This document shows, one piece after another, positions 8,026 through 17,319 of a DNA stretch of 64,000 nucleotides (positions are counted from its first letter, which is position 1; every line of letters begins with the position of its first letter). This DNA is from Rhodospirillales bacterium (GTDB lineage: Bacteria; Pseudomonadota; Alphaproteobacteria; Micavibrionales; Micavibrionaceae). Below the pieces are notes generated by a model that saw only the letters and a list, made by a program, of their open reading frames with translations, did no database searches and was not told the DNA's origin. Where the stretch lies: the NCBI GenBank assembly GCA_020638155.1, contig JACKJB010000001.1, positions 496,001 to 560,000 of the forward strand, read 5' to 3'. The translations under genes were made by a program, and so were the position numbers.

Positions 8026-10911
8026 TTAGATCAGTTTCATAACGCGGCGGATGGAGTTGAGCGTACGCAGGGGCTGTAAGTCCCCCGGCTTGCCGCGCAG
8101 GCCGTTTTGTTTGTAGAACTCACCCGTCATATCGGCCATGGCTTTGAGCTTTTTGGCATCATCGCCGCTCAATGGCTGGCCGGTGACGTCACGCCGCGGC
8201 ATTTCAAGGCGCTCTACGGTGTCGCGCATTTCTTTTGCGGTTGGTGGATTTTCCGGGATTGGTTCGCGCAGGTATCCGCCTTTTGCCACTGTGTAATGAA
8301 CGCGCGGCCATGTGTATTGCTTGTCAAAGAACCCGGTCATGAACCCGTCCCGCTCAAGCTGCATCATGCGGCTATAGTTGAACTCGATCGTTGGATTGAC
8401 CTTGAGATGACCGCTAGGGCTTTGGGATGCCAGGTCCTTGATTTGTTGTTGGTTGCTGGCCACGTGATGATCGACATCTTCAGGTTTTAGCGTATCGCCG
8501 CCTGTGAGGACGCGGGCGAGACGGTCTGCCGAGCGGATGTCAACATGGTTGACGTTGTTCGGTGACGGGTTGTCTTTTGCCGCTTCGTACATGCGTTCGA
8601 CATCCTGACGGATCATATTGGCGCTGCCGGAACCGCCGAGGCGGAACGTCGGTAGCGGTTCAGGTTTGTAGTCCGGTGCCATTTCAAGAACTTTTGCCTT
8701 GGCTTCGGCCAGAACCCGGTCGGGGTTCATGACAATGGTGTCATCCGGGCGCAGCCACATTTTTTTCTTGGCATCCTGTGCGGAAGTCGCGGCGCCCAAG
8801 GCTGGGTTGCCGAGAGTTGCTGCCGCTTCTTTAACAGGTGCCATCGGGCCTTTAAACTGGCCTTCGCGGTTGAAGCTGCGTTGCAGGTACCGGGTGCTGC
8901 CGGTCCATGCCGGGAGAACGCCAATGGCGATTTCCGGCAAGGCCATAACCTGATCCGGACCGGAAACGACAGCATCGCAGTTCAGCAGGACTTCGCAGCC
9001 GCCGCCAACGGCAAGGTTGACCGTTTGCGCGCTTTTCGGTGCCTGGCCTTTCGGCGCGCCGACAACGGGGAAGGGGGCTTGCTGCAGGGCGGTGTATACG
9101 GACTGGCCCTGATACACAAGCTCATGAACCAGAGGTTTCAGGGCATTGTCTGCCGCTTTGTCGATACCAAACATATTGGCGTATTTCTTGATGCGGTTTT
9201 CCCATTTCTGGTCGAGCTTGCCGGGGATGATTTCTCCCCAGTTACCTTCTGCCGCATGCATAAAGACTTCGACCAGCGCGAGGTTCGCACCGACCGAGAA
9301 CCGAACGCCGTCGTTATAAATGACCATGCCTTTATATTCCCCATCGCTTTCGCTGATGAGTTTAATGCTTTCATTCATGACATAAAGGACGGACGGGTCG
9401 ATGGTGTTTTCTTTAGATGTAAACTCCAGACAGGCAACCCCGTCGCCAATATCCCACAGACTGGCGGAATTGTGCGTAAGAAGCGGTTCGCTTTTGCGTT
9501 TGATGTCTTCGAGGCTAAGGACGCCTTCTTCGCGGCGGATCGGCAAGAAGCTGCCGTCAAAATGCCGTACCATCAGGTCTTTGCCAACGCCATCGAGCGC
9601 GTCAAGTTCCTGATAGAAAGGCTGACCGTTCGCTTTTTCAAGCAGGGCCGGCGCAGCGATGCCTTCTTCTTCCAGCTTGTTTGTAAACCATTCGACGCCG
9701 AATTTGTCGAGCAACTCAAACGGGCCGTAGTTCCAGTTGTATCCTGCGCGCATCGCGTCATCGACGGCCTGCACGTCAAAGGCCAGTTCTTCGGCGTGAT
9801 CCAGAACATAGATCAGGCTGTCACGCAGGATCGGCCATGCGAATTCAGACGCCGGATCGCCGGAGTCGAAGAATTTATCAAAGCCGCGATATTTTTTGAT
9901 CTGCTTGTCGAATTTGTAGAAATCGCTTTTTTGCGAGTCGGCGTAATCCCCGGTTTCAAGGTTGCGGGCCTGAATGATTGTTTTTCCACGTTCGTCTTTG
10001 ACAGGCTTACCGTCTTCAGTTTTTTTGCGGTAGTAGCCACCTTTGCTGTCGGCTTTGCGGTTGCCGACATAGCCGTCTTTGAGCATCTGCCGCAGGTCGT
10101 CATTCCCGGTAAAAATTTCCTGGAAGTGATCGCCTTCGGGCAGGCTTTCGTGGAAGTCGGAGCGGACGTGATCGACGACATCAAGGCCAACCTCATCACC
10201 CAGGCGGAACGGGCCGAGCGGGAAACCGAAAGCCTGGCTGAGGATCGCGTCAGCGTCTTCGATACCGAAGTCGCTGTTTTCCATTTCTTTCAGAACGCGT
10301 TCCAGAAAGAACATACCGATCCGGTTGGCAATGAATCCGCGTTCGTCTTTGCATTCGACAACTTTTTTACCGAGGACTTTGTCGCCGAAATCTTCTAGGG
10401 CTTTGACGACATCCGGGTCTGTTTTTTCGCCGCGGATAATTTCCAGCAAGGCCATTGTCGGTGGCGGGTTGAAGAAGTGCGTGTTGGCAAAACGGCTTTT
10501 GAAATCATCATCCTGATCGACGGTCATTTCACCGGTGGTGTCCATCGAGGTGTTGGATGAGAAAATGGCATCCGGTTTTGCGATTTTCTGGACTTCTTTA
10601 TACAGGTCCTGACGAATTTTTGGATCAGGGACAAGGATTGTTTCGATGATCCAGTCGCAATCGGCAAGGTCTTGCAAATTATTATCCGTCGTGCCGGTTT
10701 TGATGAATTTGGCGTGATCCGCCGTCATGAAACCGGCGTTAAAGGCATCTGTGACTTTTGCTTTGACCATGCGGTCAACGGCTTTGTCTGCGAAACCTTC
10801 AAATTTATCGAGCAGGACGACTTCAACGCCTGCCTTGGCGAGCAATGCGGCTATGCCGCTGCCCATCGTTCCGGCGCCGAGGACGCCTACTTTTTTGATA
10901 TCTCTGGCCAT
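8026..10911 (-). CDS. 3-hydroxyacyl-CoA dehydrogenase / enoyl-CoA hydratase bifunctional protein
   Basis: A 961-residue fatty-acid beta-oxidation enzyme. The N-terminal NAD-binding domain has KVGVLGAGTMGSGIAALLAK and is followed by the 3HCDH C-terminal helices (NRIGMFFLERVLKEM, then FPLGPFRLGDEVGLDVVDH). A second C-terminal-type unit has AGYNWNYGPFELLDKFGVEW. The crotonase domain comes last, with oxyanion segment FSVGANLALVEVF and NLAVGGGCEVLLNCDAVV. The dehydrogenase-first order is that of FadN-type proteins, not E. coli FadB. It is about 170 residues longer than the usual 780-800. Part of the excess lies between FSVGANLAL and GGGCEVLL. It follows the thiolase gene by 19 nt. Confidence 0.93.
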   Translation of the reverse strand: MARDIKKVGVLGAGTMGSGIAALLAKAGVEVVLLDKFEGFADKAVDRMVKAKVTDAFNAGFMTADHAKFIKTGTTDNNLQDLADCDWIIETILVPDPKIRQDLYKEVQKIAKPDAIFSSNTSMDTTGEMTVDQDDDFKSRFANTHFFNPPPTMALLEIIRGEKTDPDVVKALEDFGDKVLGKKVVECKDERGFIANRIGMFFLERVLKEMENSDFGIEDADAILSQAFGFPLGPFRLGDEVGLDVVDHVRSDFHESLPEGDHFQEIFTGNDDLRQMLKDGYVGNRKADSKGGYYRKKTEDGKPVKDERGKTIIQARNLETGDYADSQKSDFYKFDKQIKKYRGFDKFFDSGDPASEFAWPILRDSLIYVLDHAEELAFDVQAVDDAMRAGYNWNYGPFELLDKFGVEWFTNKLEEEGIAAPALLEKANGQPFYQELDALDGVGKDLMVRHFDGSFLPIRREEGVLSLEDIKRKSEPLLTHNSASLWDIGDGVACLEFTSKENTIDPSVLYVMNESIKLISESDGEYKGMVIYNDGVRFSVGANLALVEVFMHAAEGNWGEIIPGKLDQKWENRIKKYANMFGIDKAADNALKPLVHELVYQGQSVYTALQQAPFPVVGAPKGQAPKSAQTVNLAVGGGCEVLLNCDAVVSGPDQVMALPEIAIGVLPAWTGSTRYLQRSFNREGQFKGPMAPVKEAAATLGNPALGAATSAQDAKKKMWLRPDDTIVMNPDRVLAEAKAKVLEMAPDYKPEPLPTFRLGGSGSANMIRQDVERMYEAAKDNPSPNNVNHVDIRSADRLARVLTGGDTLKPEDVDHHVASNQQQIKDLASQSPSGHLKVNPTIEFNYSRMMQLERDGFMTGFFDKQYTWPRVHYTVAKGGYLREPIPENPPTAKEMRDTVERLEMPRRDVTGQPLSGDDAKKLKAMADMTGEFYKQNGLRGKPGDLQPLRTLNSIRRVMKLI

Positions 10912-10930
10912 TGTTTACTTTCCCTGTTCC

Positions 10931-12136
10931 TTACATGCCCGGCTTCGGTGCTGCGTTCGGGTTTTCGACAATCATGGCCACGCCTTGGCCGCCACCGATA
11001 CACATCGTGGCAAGGCCATAGCGTTTATTTTCACGTTGCAGGACTTCGGCAACGTGACCGACGATCCGTGCACCGGATGCGCCGAGCGGGTGCCCCATGG
11101 AAATCGCGCCGCCATCGACGTTGACTTTGGCCGGGTCAATACCCATGCCCTGTTTGTCCCATTCCTTCAGCACCGCAAGCGATTGCGCGGCGAAGGCTTC
11201 GTTCAATTCGATAACATCCATGTCATCCATGCTAAGGCCTGCTTTTTGCAGCGCGTCTTTTGCGGCTTCAACCGGACCAAGGCCCATGATTTCCGGTGCC
11301 AGTCCGGATTCCCCGAAGGAAATAATCCGGGCAAGGACGGGCAGGTTGTTATCTGCCGCAAAGGCTTCGGACGTAACCATGACAGCGGAAGCGCCGTCGG
11401 TGATTTGTGAAGAGGTCGCTGCAGCAAATGCGCCCGGCTTTTTAGCCCTGAGGGATTCGAGGCTTTCGGTCGTTGTATCGAAGCGGCCACCGTCGTCGAG
11501 ATCAAGACCTTTGAGTGAGACGATCTCATTTTTGAAATGACCGTTTTCTTGTGCAGCCTTGAGGCGGCGATGCGATTCAGCGGCGAAGCTGCTCATCTCT
11601 TCACTGGAAATATTGTACATCTTACGCAGGTTTTCCGCCGTGGTCGGCATGTCCATAAAGGCGGCAGCGTTGCCTTCCATGACCCCGTCGGCAAGGTGCG
11701 GGTTAATCCCGCCCATCGGCACCTGGCTCATGCTCTGGACGCCGGTGCAGATATAAACATGGTTAGGGTTGCGGGCGATAAAGCCGTCCGCCATTGCGAT
11801 GGCTTCCATAGAAGAGCCGCAGAAGCGGTCAAGCGTTGTACCGCCTGTTGAGTTTTCCAGCTTGCAATCTTTGTGCATGGCGATCAGGCGGGCGATATTC
11901 AGGCCCTGTGTGTATTCCTGGTGAACCGCGCCGGTCAGGATTTTTTTGACATCTTTCGGATCGACGCCGCTGCGATCAAGCAGTTCATTGACCAAAGGCA
12001 CCTGCATATCAACCGGATCAACGTCCCCGAAAACGCCGGGTGCTTTGCCAGAACCGGCCATGGAGGTTTTGGCAAATGCTGTGCGGCAGTAACCGACGAT
12101 AACGCTGTAGTTTGTTGCTTCTTTTTTAGTACTCAT
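10931..12136 (-). CDS. acetyl-CoA C-acyltransferase (beta-oxidation thiolase)
   Basis: A 401-residue thiolase of normal size. The nucleophile is Cys106 in LDRFCGSSMEA. The histidine and second cysteine motifs are MGHPLGASGAR (His349) and MCIGGGQGVA (Cys379). It would cleave 3-ketoacyl-CoA to acetyl-CoA and a shortened acyl-CoA. GGAGG lies eight nt before the ATG. It sits between fadD (26 nt upstream) and the dehydrogenase/hydratase gene (19 nt downstream), forming a complete fatty-acid activation and oxidation operon except for the acyl-CoA dehydrogenase. Confidence 0.93.
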   Translation of the reverse strand: MSTKKEATNYSVIVGYCRTAFAKTSMAGSGKAPGVFGDVDPVDMQVPLVNELLDRSGVDPKDVKKILTGAVHQEYTQGLNIARLIAMHKDCKLENSTGGTTLDRFCGSSMEAIAMADGFIARNPNHVYICTGVQSMSQVPMGGINPHLADGVMEGNAAAFMDMPTTAENLRKMYNISSEEMSSFAAESHRRLKAAQENGHFKNEIVSLKGLDLDDGGRFDTTTESLESLRAKKPGAFAAATSSQITDGASAVMVTSEAFAADNNLPVLARIISFGESGLAPEIMGLGPVEAAKDALQKAGLSMDDMDVIELNEAFAAQSLAVLKEWDKQGMGIDPAKVNVDGGAISMGHPLGASGARIVGHVAEVLQRENKRYGLATMCIGGGQGVAMIVENPNAAPKPGM

Positions 12137-12162
12137 AGGTGCCTCCGATGTTTAGGTCAGTA

Positions 12163-13998
12163 TTAAGGGCCGCTTGGCGCAGCAGGTTGAACTTTTACAG
12201 TCTCTGCTGCCACTTTGGCAGCTTCCATGTCTTCGAGTTTTTTCCAGTCCGGTTTGTGCGTTTTGTTCAGCGGAATTTCATCCAGGACTTCGAACATGCG
12301 CGGGATCGCCAGGCGGTTCACTTTGCCGTCCAGGTGTTTTTGCAGGTCTTCATTGGATACGGTTTTGCCTTCTGCGAATTTCAGGAATACTTTGGCCTGT
12401 TCGTTTTTGGTGTTTTTGTAAACGGAAACGACAACGCATTCTGCAACGTCGGGATGCTCTAAAAGCGCGTTCTCAACTTCTGTCGGCGAAATTTTTTTAC
12501 CGCTGCCTTTCAGGTTAATCATCCGTTTCATACGATCGGTAATATTGAGAAATCCGTCTTCGGTAACGTGACCGATATCACCGGTGCGAAACCAGCGCGT
12601 GCCGTTTTCATCGACGGTCATGACTTCGGCGGTTTCTTCAGGCCGGTTCAGGTAGCCTTTCATGATGTTGTCACCGGCGGCCTGGATTTCCCCGGTCTCA
12701 CCCATATTCAGAACTTTATTCGGTTCTTCTACATCGCAGATACGGATGGAGACGCCGGGGATCGGTTTGCCGGCGCTGCCATATGTTTGCGGCCCGAACA
12801 TCGGATTGACGGTCAGCACCGGGCTTGTTTCTGTCAGACCGTAGCCGGGGCGCATCCCGATACCGAATTCTTCTTCCATTTCTTTTTGCAGAACCGGGGG
12901 CATAGCGGAGCCGCCTGTGACGACGGTCTTCAGGCTGGTGTCTTCAAAATGCCCAGCGTCTTTCATCTTCGCAACCAGCTGCGGAACGAAAGCGGCCATG
13001 TCCGGCTGTGTCCGTTTCAGGGTATCCGCATTTGTTTTCAGATCGCGTGGGTCCATGACGATGATCGACTCCATGCCCTGCATGACCGGGACCAGGATTT
13101 CGATGGTCAGGCCGAAAATATGCGAAGTCGGTAGCGGGCTAAAGATGCTCGTTTCGCCGGGGTTGATTGTATACGGGTTGTCCGGCGTGTTGTCGTTTGT
13201 GACGGCATATGCGGAAACTTGTTGCGCGTTTGAAACAAGGTTTGTGTGCGTAAGCTCTGTGCCTTTGGGAACTCCCGAAGAACCGCTGGTGTATTGTAGC
13301 AAAGCGGTGTCTTCAGGTGAGGTCTGCACGGTTTCATACAGGCCGTCATTGTTCAGGAATCCTTTCATATAGGAAATTTTTCCGCGGGCGGTAAAATTGA
13401 AGAAGTTTGTTATCCGGTTGAGAATTTTGACTAGCGGCAAACCTTTTTTCATTTTTGCCGGAACGGCCGATTTATCATCGGGCAACGTATCGGCCAGATT
13501 GAAGACCACCAGCCTGTCGAACGCGCCTTTTTTCAATAAGCTCACAGAGTTTTTGTAGTTATCTGATTTACCGTCTTTGGGTTTATCAGAGGTGATCATA
13601 ATTTTTGTGCCGCTGTCGGCAATTTGATGTTCCAACTCTTCTTCGACATAAAGCGGGCTGTAATTAACGATTGTTGCTCCGGCTTTTACTGCCCCCCAAA
13701 ACAGGACACGCTGCATATCCGTTTCTGGCATCAGGAAGCCGACCGGTGTGCCTTTTTTAACGCCCATATTCTGGAAGCCTTTGGCTGCTCTGTCCGACAG
13801 TTCGTCTAGTTCGCGGAATGTGGTCTTTTTGTTGTAAAAATCAATACAGGGCAGGTCGGCGTATTTTTCAACGGCGCGTTTGAATAATTCAACAAGGGTG
13901 ATTTTTTCAAACGGCGTGTACCAGTCGACCCCTTGCGGATAATGGGCTTGCAGGGACTGGCCATTCAAAATTGCCGGTTTGGGCGCATGATCTGTCAT
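12163..13998 (-). CDS. fadD: long-chain fatty acid--CoA ligase
   Basis: The ATG at 13998 (611 residues) is preceded by AGGTGAG at good distance; the frame stays open to 14058 but that start has no ribosome-binding site. The AMP-binding P-loop is LLQYTSGSSGVPKGTELTHT. Later motifs are GYGLTETSPV, GEIQAAGDNIMKGYLNRPEE, TRWFRTGDIGHV and ITDRMKRMINLKGSGKKISP, as in acyl-CoA synthetases. It activates fatty acids with ATP and CoA. First gene of the minus-strand fad operon. Substrate chain length is inferred from its partners. Confidence 0.92.
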   Translation of the reverse strand: MTDHAPKPAILNGQSLQAHYPQGVDWYTPFEKITLVELFKRAVEKYADLPCIDFYNKKTTFRELDELSDRAAKGFQNMGVKKGTPVGFLMPETDMQRVLFWGAVKAGATIVNYSPLYVEEELEHQIADSGTKIMITSDKPKDGKSDNYKNSVSLLKKGAFDRLVVFNLADTLPDDKSAVPAKMKKGLPLVKILNRITNFFNFTARGKISYMKGFLNNDGLYETVQTSPEDTALLQYTSGSSGVPKGTELTHTNLVSNAQQVSAYAVTNDNTPDNPYTINPGETSIFSPLPTSHIFGLTIEILVPVMQGMESIIVMDPRDLKTNADTLKRTQPDMAAFVPQLVAKMKDAGHFEDTSLKTVVTGGSAMPPVLQKEMEEEFGIGMRPGYGLTETSPVLTVNPMFGPQTYGSAGKPIPGVSIRICDVEEPNKVLNMGETGEIQAAGDNIMKGYLNRPEETAEVMTVDENGTRWFRTGDIGHVTEDGFLNITDRMKRMINLKGSGKKISPTEVENALLEHPDVAECVVVSVYKNTKNEQAKVFLKFAEGKTVSNEDLQKHLDGKVNRLAIPRMFEVLDEIPLNKTHKPDWKKLEDMEAAKVAAETVKVQPAAPSGP

Positions 13999-14163
13999 AA
14001 TATGTAACTCACCTGTTTCAAAAAGGGATAATTTTTTCCAACTGCGTGGAAATCTCAATTTTTTGTATAGGGCATTTTCATATCAGTGTTATGCTAATCA
14101 GTAAAGTCATCATTTATGCTGCACACGCTAAATGGTTATGTCATTTTATTCCGGAGAGGATCG

Positions 14164-15285
14164 ATGCGCTTCAACGCTTCTTTCAAAATTTTGTTTGCAA
14201 TTCTGGCTGTTACGATTTCGGGGAGTGGTTCCTTGCGGGCTGCGGAAGACGGGATTGTCGCGGAGATCGTGAAGTCGAGAACATTGAAGGAAGGGCGCAG
14301 GACACCGGTCATTGTAAAGTTGGCGCATGACTCGGGATTTCCTGTGATGGGCGAGGAACTGCAGGGAAATGATACGGTACCGATGCATTTGCTGGCGGTG
14401 GATCCGTCCTTGAATGATTTTCATCATTATACGCCGCAGGCCATGAATGTACCGGGGCAATATATTTTTGCGATGACGCCGCGCACGGCATGCACGTATA
14501 AGGCATGGGTTCATATTGTTCCGGCTAGCGGCAGGCAGGAATATGTTGCGATCGATATTCCGGGAGCGGAAGATTGTAAGGATGCGCCGATCAATGCCAT
14601 GCCGCAGCTGGAATATAAGGATTCGAACCATAAATATACGTTGTCCTTAGACAGCGGGCTTTTGATGAAAGGGCAGGAAGCCACGGCAAAACTGACGGTG
14701 CGCAGTCTGGGCGGCCGGTATATAGATGAGTTGCAGCCGGTGATGGGGGCTTATGGGTATATGGTTGGGTTTTATGATGACCGTGCGACCGTTGCCGCGG
14801 CAGAGGCCGTTGACCAGGATCCTTCATCATATCACGACCGGGGTGGTCCCACGCTATCTTTCCATTTTACGCCGGGGCAAAGCGGCTTTCTACGCCTGTT
14901 TGTCCAGCTCCGTATTAACGATAAGGATGTCTATGTGCCGTTTGGTGTAACGGTTGGCGGAGGAGCGGTTATGTCTGATTATTCCGATGGCAAAGCGCCA
15001 TGGGAAATGGATGCCGATGTCGAGGATCAAGATACATTGGATATTGATCCGTTCGAAGATGAAGAAGATGCTCTTGCGCAAAGTATATTGGAAGATGCTT
15101 TGAAGCGTCACGACAAAAGCGAGCAACAGGACGCTTTGAAGGACCTTTTCAAAGAACCGGAGCCGCAGGATAATAGCGTCTACGAGAATACTGAAAAGAA
15201 AATCCTGCAAAACGATGCGAATATTCCGCCTCAGCAAAAGCAGATATTTGATGGGGGGAAGCTGCTGGTTCCCAAGCCGTATTAA
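14164..15285 (+). CDS. secreted protein of unknown function (YtkA/FixH-like region possible)
   Basis: The start at 14164 follows GGAGAGGA and gives a signal peptide ending near residue 26 (SGSGSLRAAEDG), 373 residues in all. After the signal, residues 40-140 resemble immunoglobulin-like YtkA/FixH-type domains (VPMHLLAVDPSLNDFHHYTP, then YIFAMTPRTACTYKAWVHIVP). A second related half, KYTLSLDSGLLMKGQEATAKL through FTPGQSGFLRLFVQL, follows. The C-terminal 90 residues are acidic and low in complexity. I infer a periplasmic two-domain beta protein. The function is not recognised. Converges with the cysteine synthase gene, overlapping by 4 nt. Confidence 0.6.
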   Translation: MRFNASFKILFAILAVTISGSGSLRAAEDGIVAEIVKSRTLKEGRRTPVIVKLAHDSGFPVMGEELQGNDTVPMHLLAVDPSLNDFHHYTPQAMNVPGQYIFAMTPRTACTYKAWVHIVPASGRQEYVAIDIPGAEDCKDAPINAMPQLEYKDSNHKYTLSLDSGLLMKGQEATAKLTVRSLGGRYIDELQPVMGAYGYMVGFYDDRATVAAAEAVDQDPSSYHDRGGPTLSFHFTPGQSGFLRLFVQLRINDKDVYVPFGVTVGGGAVMSDYSDGKAPWEMDADVEDQDTLDIDPFEDEEDALAQSILEDALKRHDKSEQQDALKDLFKEPEPQDNSVYENTEKKILQNDANIPPQQKQIFDGGKLLVPKPY

Positions 15286-16223
15286 TCCCCGTACATTAAC
15301 GACAGGTACTTTTCTCCGCGGTCGCAGAGCAGAGTCAGGACATTCTTAATCGACGGGTTGTCCTGTTTGATTTTGCGGGCAGCCCAGAAATTCGCGCCGC
15401 TGCTGGGGCCGACGAACAGGCCGCTTTCCCGCGCCATTTTTTGGGCTTCTTCGATGGCGATGTTGCTGTCTACGGAAATGATATCGTCAATTTCATCGCG
15501 GTGGCGTTCGTATATTGTTGGGACGAAGCCGTCCGAGATGCCTTCGATTTTATGATCGGCGACCATGCAGCATTCAATCGTGCGGGATTCTGTCGGTTCC
15601 ATCGCGAAGGCTTTCAGATCGGGGTTGTGCCATTGCCTCAAGGCCTGTGCTACGCCGATCAGTGTGCCGCCGGTGCCGACGCCCTGCACAACGGCATCGA
15701 ATTTTAAGCCTTCGGGGAGCTGGGCAATGATTTCCCGACCCAGCCATTCACGGTTTTCTTCAACGTTCCATTCATTATCAAACTGGCCGGGGCAGTAATA
15801 GCCGTCCTGCTTGCCGAGCTCAATCGCGGCGGCGCGGGCTTCGTTGACCTGGAAGTGGCCGACAAAGCGGACTTCTGCGCCGAATCCTTTGGATATGCGG
15901 ACACGCTCGTTGGTGTAACCTTCGGGAATCATGACGATCATTTTATAGCCTTTGACGGCGGCAATCATGCTGAGTGCGTTGCCGGTGTTGCCGCTGGTGG
16001 CTTCGACGATGGTATCGCCGGGTTTCAACAGGCCTTCTTCTTCGGCTCTTTCGATCATGTAGTTCGCCATGCGGGCTTTGATCGAACCGGACGGGTTCAT
16101 GAACTCCGCTTTGGCGTAAATGCCTTCTGTCAGAGTCAGAAGCGGCGTGTTCCCAATATGATCGAGAATAGTACCTGTCTGTTTGTTCATGGCATGATCC
16201 CCAATGGCGAGATTATGGTTCAT
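15282..16223 (-). CDS. cysteine synthase family PLP enzyme
   Basis: A 313-residue beta-family PLP enzyme. The PLP lysine is in NPSGSIKAR, the phosphate/substrate loop is EATSGNTGNA, the glycine-rich cofactor loop is GVGTGGTLIG, and FVGPSSGANFWA closes the site. It most likely makes cysteine from O-acetylserine and sulfide. An alternative ATG at 16190 also has a GGGGA site and would remove 11 residues before IGNTPLL. CysK and CysM cannot be separated by eye. Confidence 0.9.
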   Translation of the reverse strand: MNHNLAIGDHAMNKQTGTILDHIGNTPLLTLTEGIYAKAEFMNPSGSIKARMANYMIERAEEEGLLKPGDTIVEATSGNTGNALSMIAAVKGYKMIVMIPEGYTNERVRISKGFGAEVRFVGHFQVNEARAAAIELGKQDGYYCPGQFDNEWNVEENREWLGREIIAQLPEGLKFDAVVQGVGTGGTLIGVAQALRQWHNPDLKAFAMEPTESRTIECCMVADHKIEGISDGFVPTIYERHRDEIDDIISVDSNIAIEEAQKMARESGLFVGPSSGANFWAARKIKQDNPSIKNVLTLLCDRGEKYLSLMYGD

Positions 16224-16323
16224 TTGTCTGGTTCCCTGTTTTTGTCCTGCAACCGTATGCGTTAACGCTTTGGTGGTGCATGATCTTTATAATTTAATGG
16301 TGCTTTTGTAGCAGGGTGAAACG

Positions 16324-17280
16324 GTGGCGACAATAAGTTTTATGGTTACATCATTTAACAAAATCAGAGATGTGTTACTGATAGAAGATAGCGAAGGCGA
16401 TGCTTTTATTATTAAGCGGTACTTGTCCCGGGTGGAAGGCATCACACTTGCCCTGCATCATGCGACATGTCTGAAAGATGGATTGCAGTTATTGATGGAA
16501 CGGCAGTTCGATATTGTCTTGCTGGATATGAACCTGCCTGATTCAGAGCGGATTGAAACGGTGCAGGGAATTGTCAATGCAACGGATGCCGCGATTGTCG
16601 TGCTGACGTCTCAGCCGGACGACAAGCTGGCCCTGTCTGCCTTCAAAGCCGGGATCCAGGACTTTATCGCTAAAGACAAGATTGACGGGACGGAACTGAT
16701 AAAAGTTATGAATTTCGCGCTGGAACGCCAGAAACGCCGGAACAGGCTGGCGCAGCCCTGTGACAATCGTGACGGGCTGACCGGGCTGCTGGACCGGGAC
16801 AGTTTTATCGATACATGCTGTAATACGATCCGGACTATGAATGATGGTGACCGGCTGGCTTTTTACGTTATTCACATTAGAAATATGAAAGATATTATTA
16901 TGGAGCACAGCCTGCACGTCGGGGAGGCTGTTCTTAAAGCCGTTGCCGCCCGGTTATATGGCGCGTTCCAGTCGGGAAAAGTTTTTTCGCGGCTGGAAGG
17001 GGATAATTTCGGTCTCCTGCAATCGGACTTAACTCATGACGGTCATGCCTTATATACAGCCCGCCGGATTGGTGAGAATTTGAGCGAGCCGATTGATGTG
17101 TCCGGAACGCCTGTCCTGGCCGAGGTCCGGATCGGGATTGCGTTCTGTCCCGATCATGGGCTCCGCTGTGATACGCTTTATGAGCGCGCATCTGCCGCCG
17201 TGAAGAAAGCGTGTGATCTGCCCGATACACATTACCTGATTTATGACAGCGCTATTGCTCCCCCTTGCGAATTGCTCTAG
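16324..17280 (+). CDS. response regulator: REC plus degenerate GGDEF domain
   Basis: GTG start at 16324 after an AGGG site; 318 residues. The receiver domain (residues 16-135) has acidic pair ED at 21-22, phospho-acceptor Asp68 in IVLLDMNLPDS, the conserved Thr in VVLTSQ and Lys in FIAKDK. A GGDEF-type domain begins with DGLTGLLDRDSF (150-161). Its active-site loop, however, reads RLEGDNFG (EGDNF at 225-229) instead of GGDEF. Diguanylate cyclase activity is therefore doubtful; a GTP-binding or protein-binding role is possible. No membrane span. It stands alone between cysteine synthase and mccB with no histidine kinase nearby. Confidence 0.85.
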   Translation: MATISFMVTSFNKIRDVLLIEDSEGDAFIIKRYLSRVEGITLALHHATCLKDGLQLLMERQFDIVLLDMNLPDSERIETVQGIVNATDAAIVVLTSQPDDKLALSAFKAGIQDFIAKDKIDGTELIKVMNFALERQKRRNRLAQPCDNRDGLTGLLDRDSFIDTCCNTIRTMNDGDRLAFYVIHIRNMKDIIMEHSLHVGEAVLKAVAARLYGAFQSGKVFSRLEGDNFGLLQSDLTHDGHALYTARRIGENLSEPIDVSGTPVLAEVRIGIAFCPDHGLRCDTLYERASAAVKKACDLPDTHYLIYDSAIAPPCELL

Positions 17281-17319
17281 CCTTGCTCTGTGATGTGACA
17301 GAGCAGGAGTCTACGGATT

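Noticed and set aside
8881..10398. Long plus-strand frame (505 codons) over the beta-oxidation fusion gene
   Set aside because: It is the antisense shadow of a protein with unambiguous motifs, and has no ribosome-binding site or family text.
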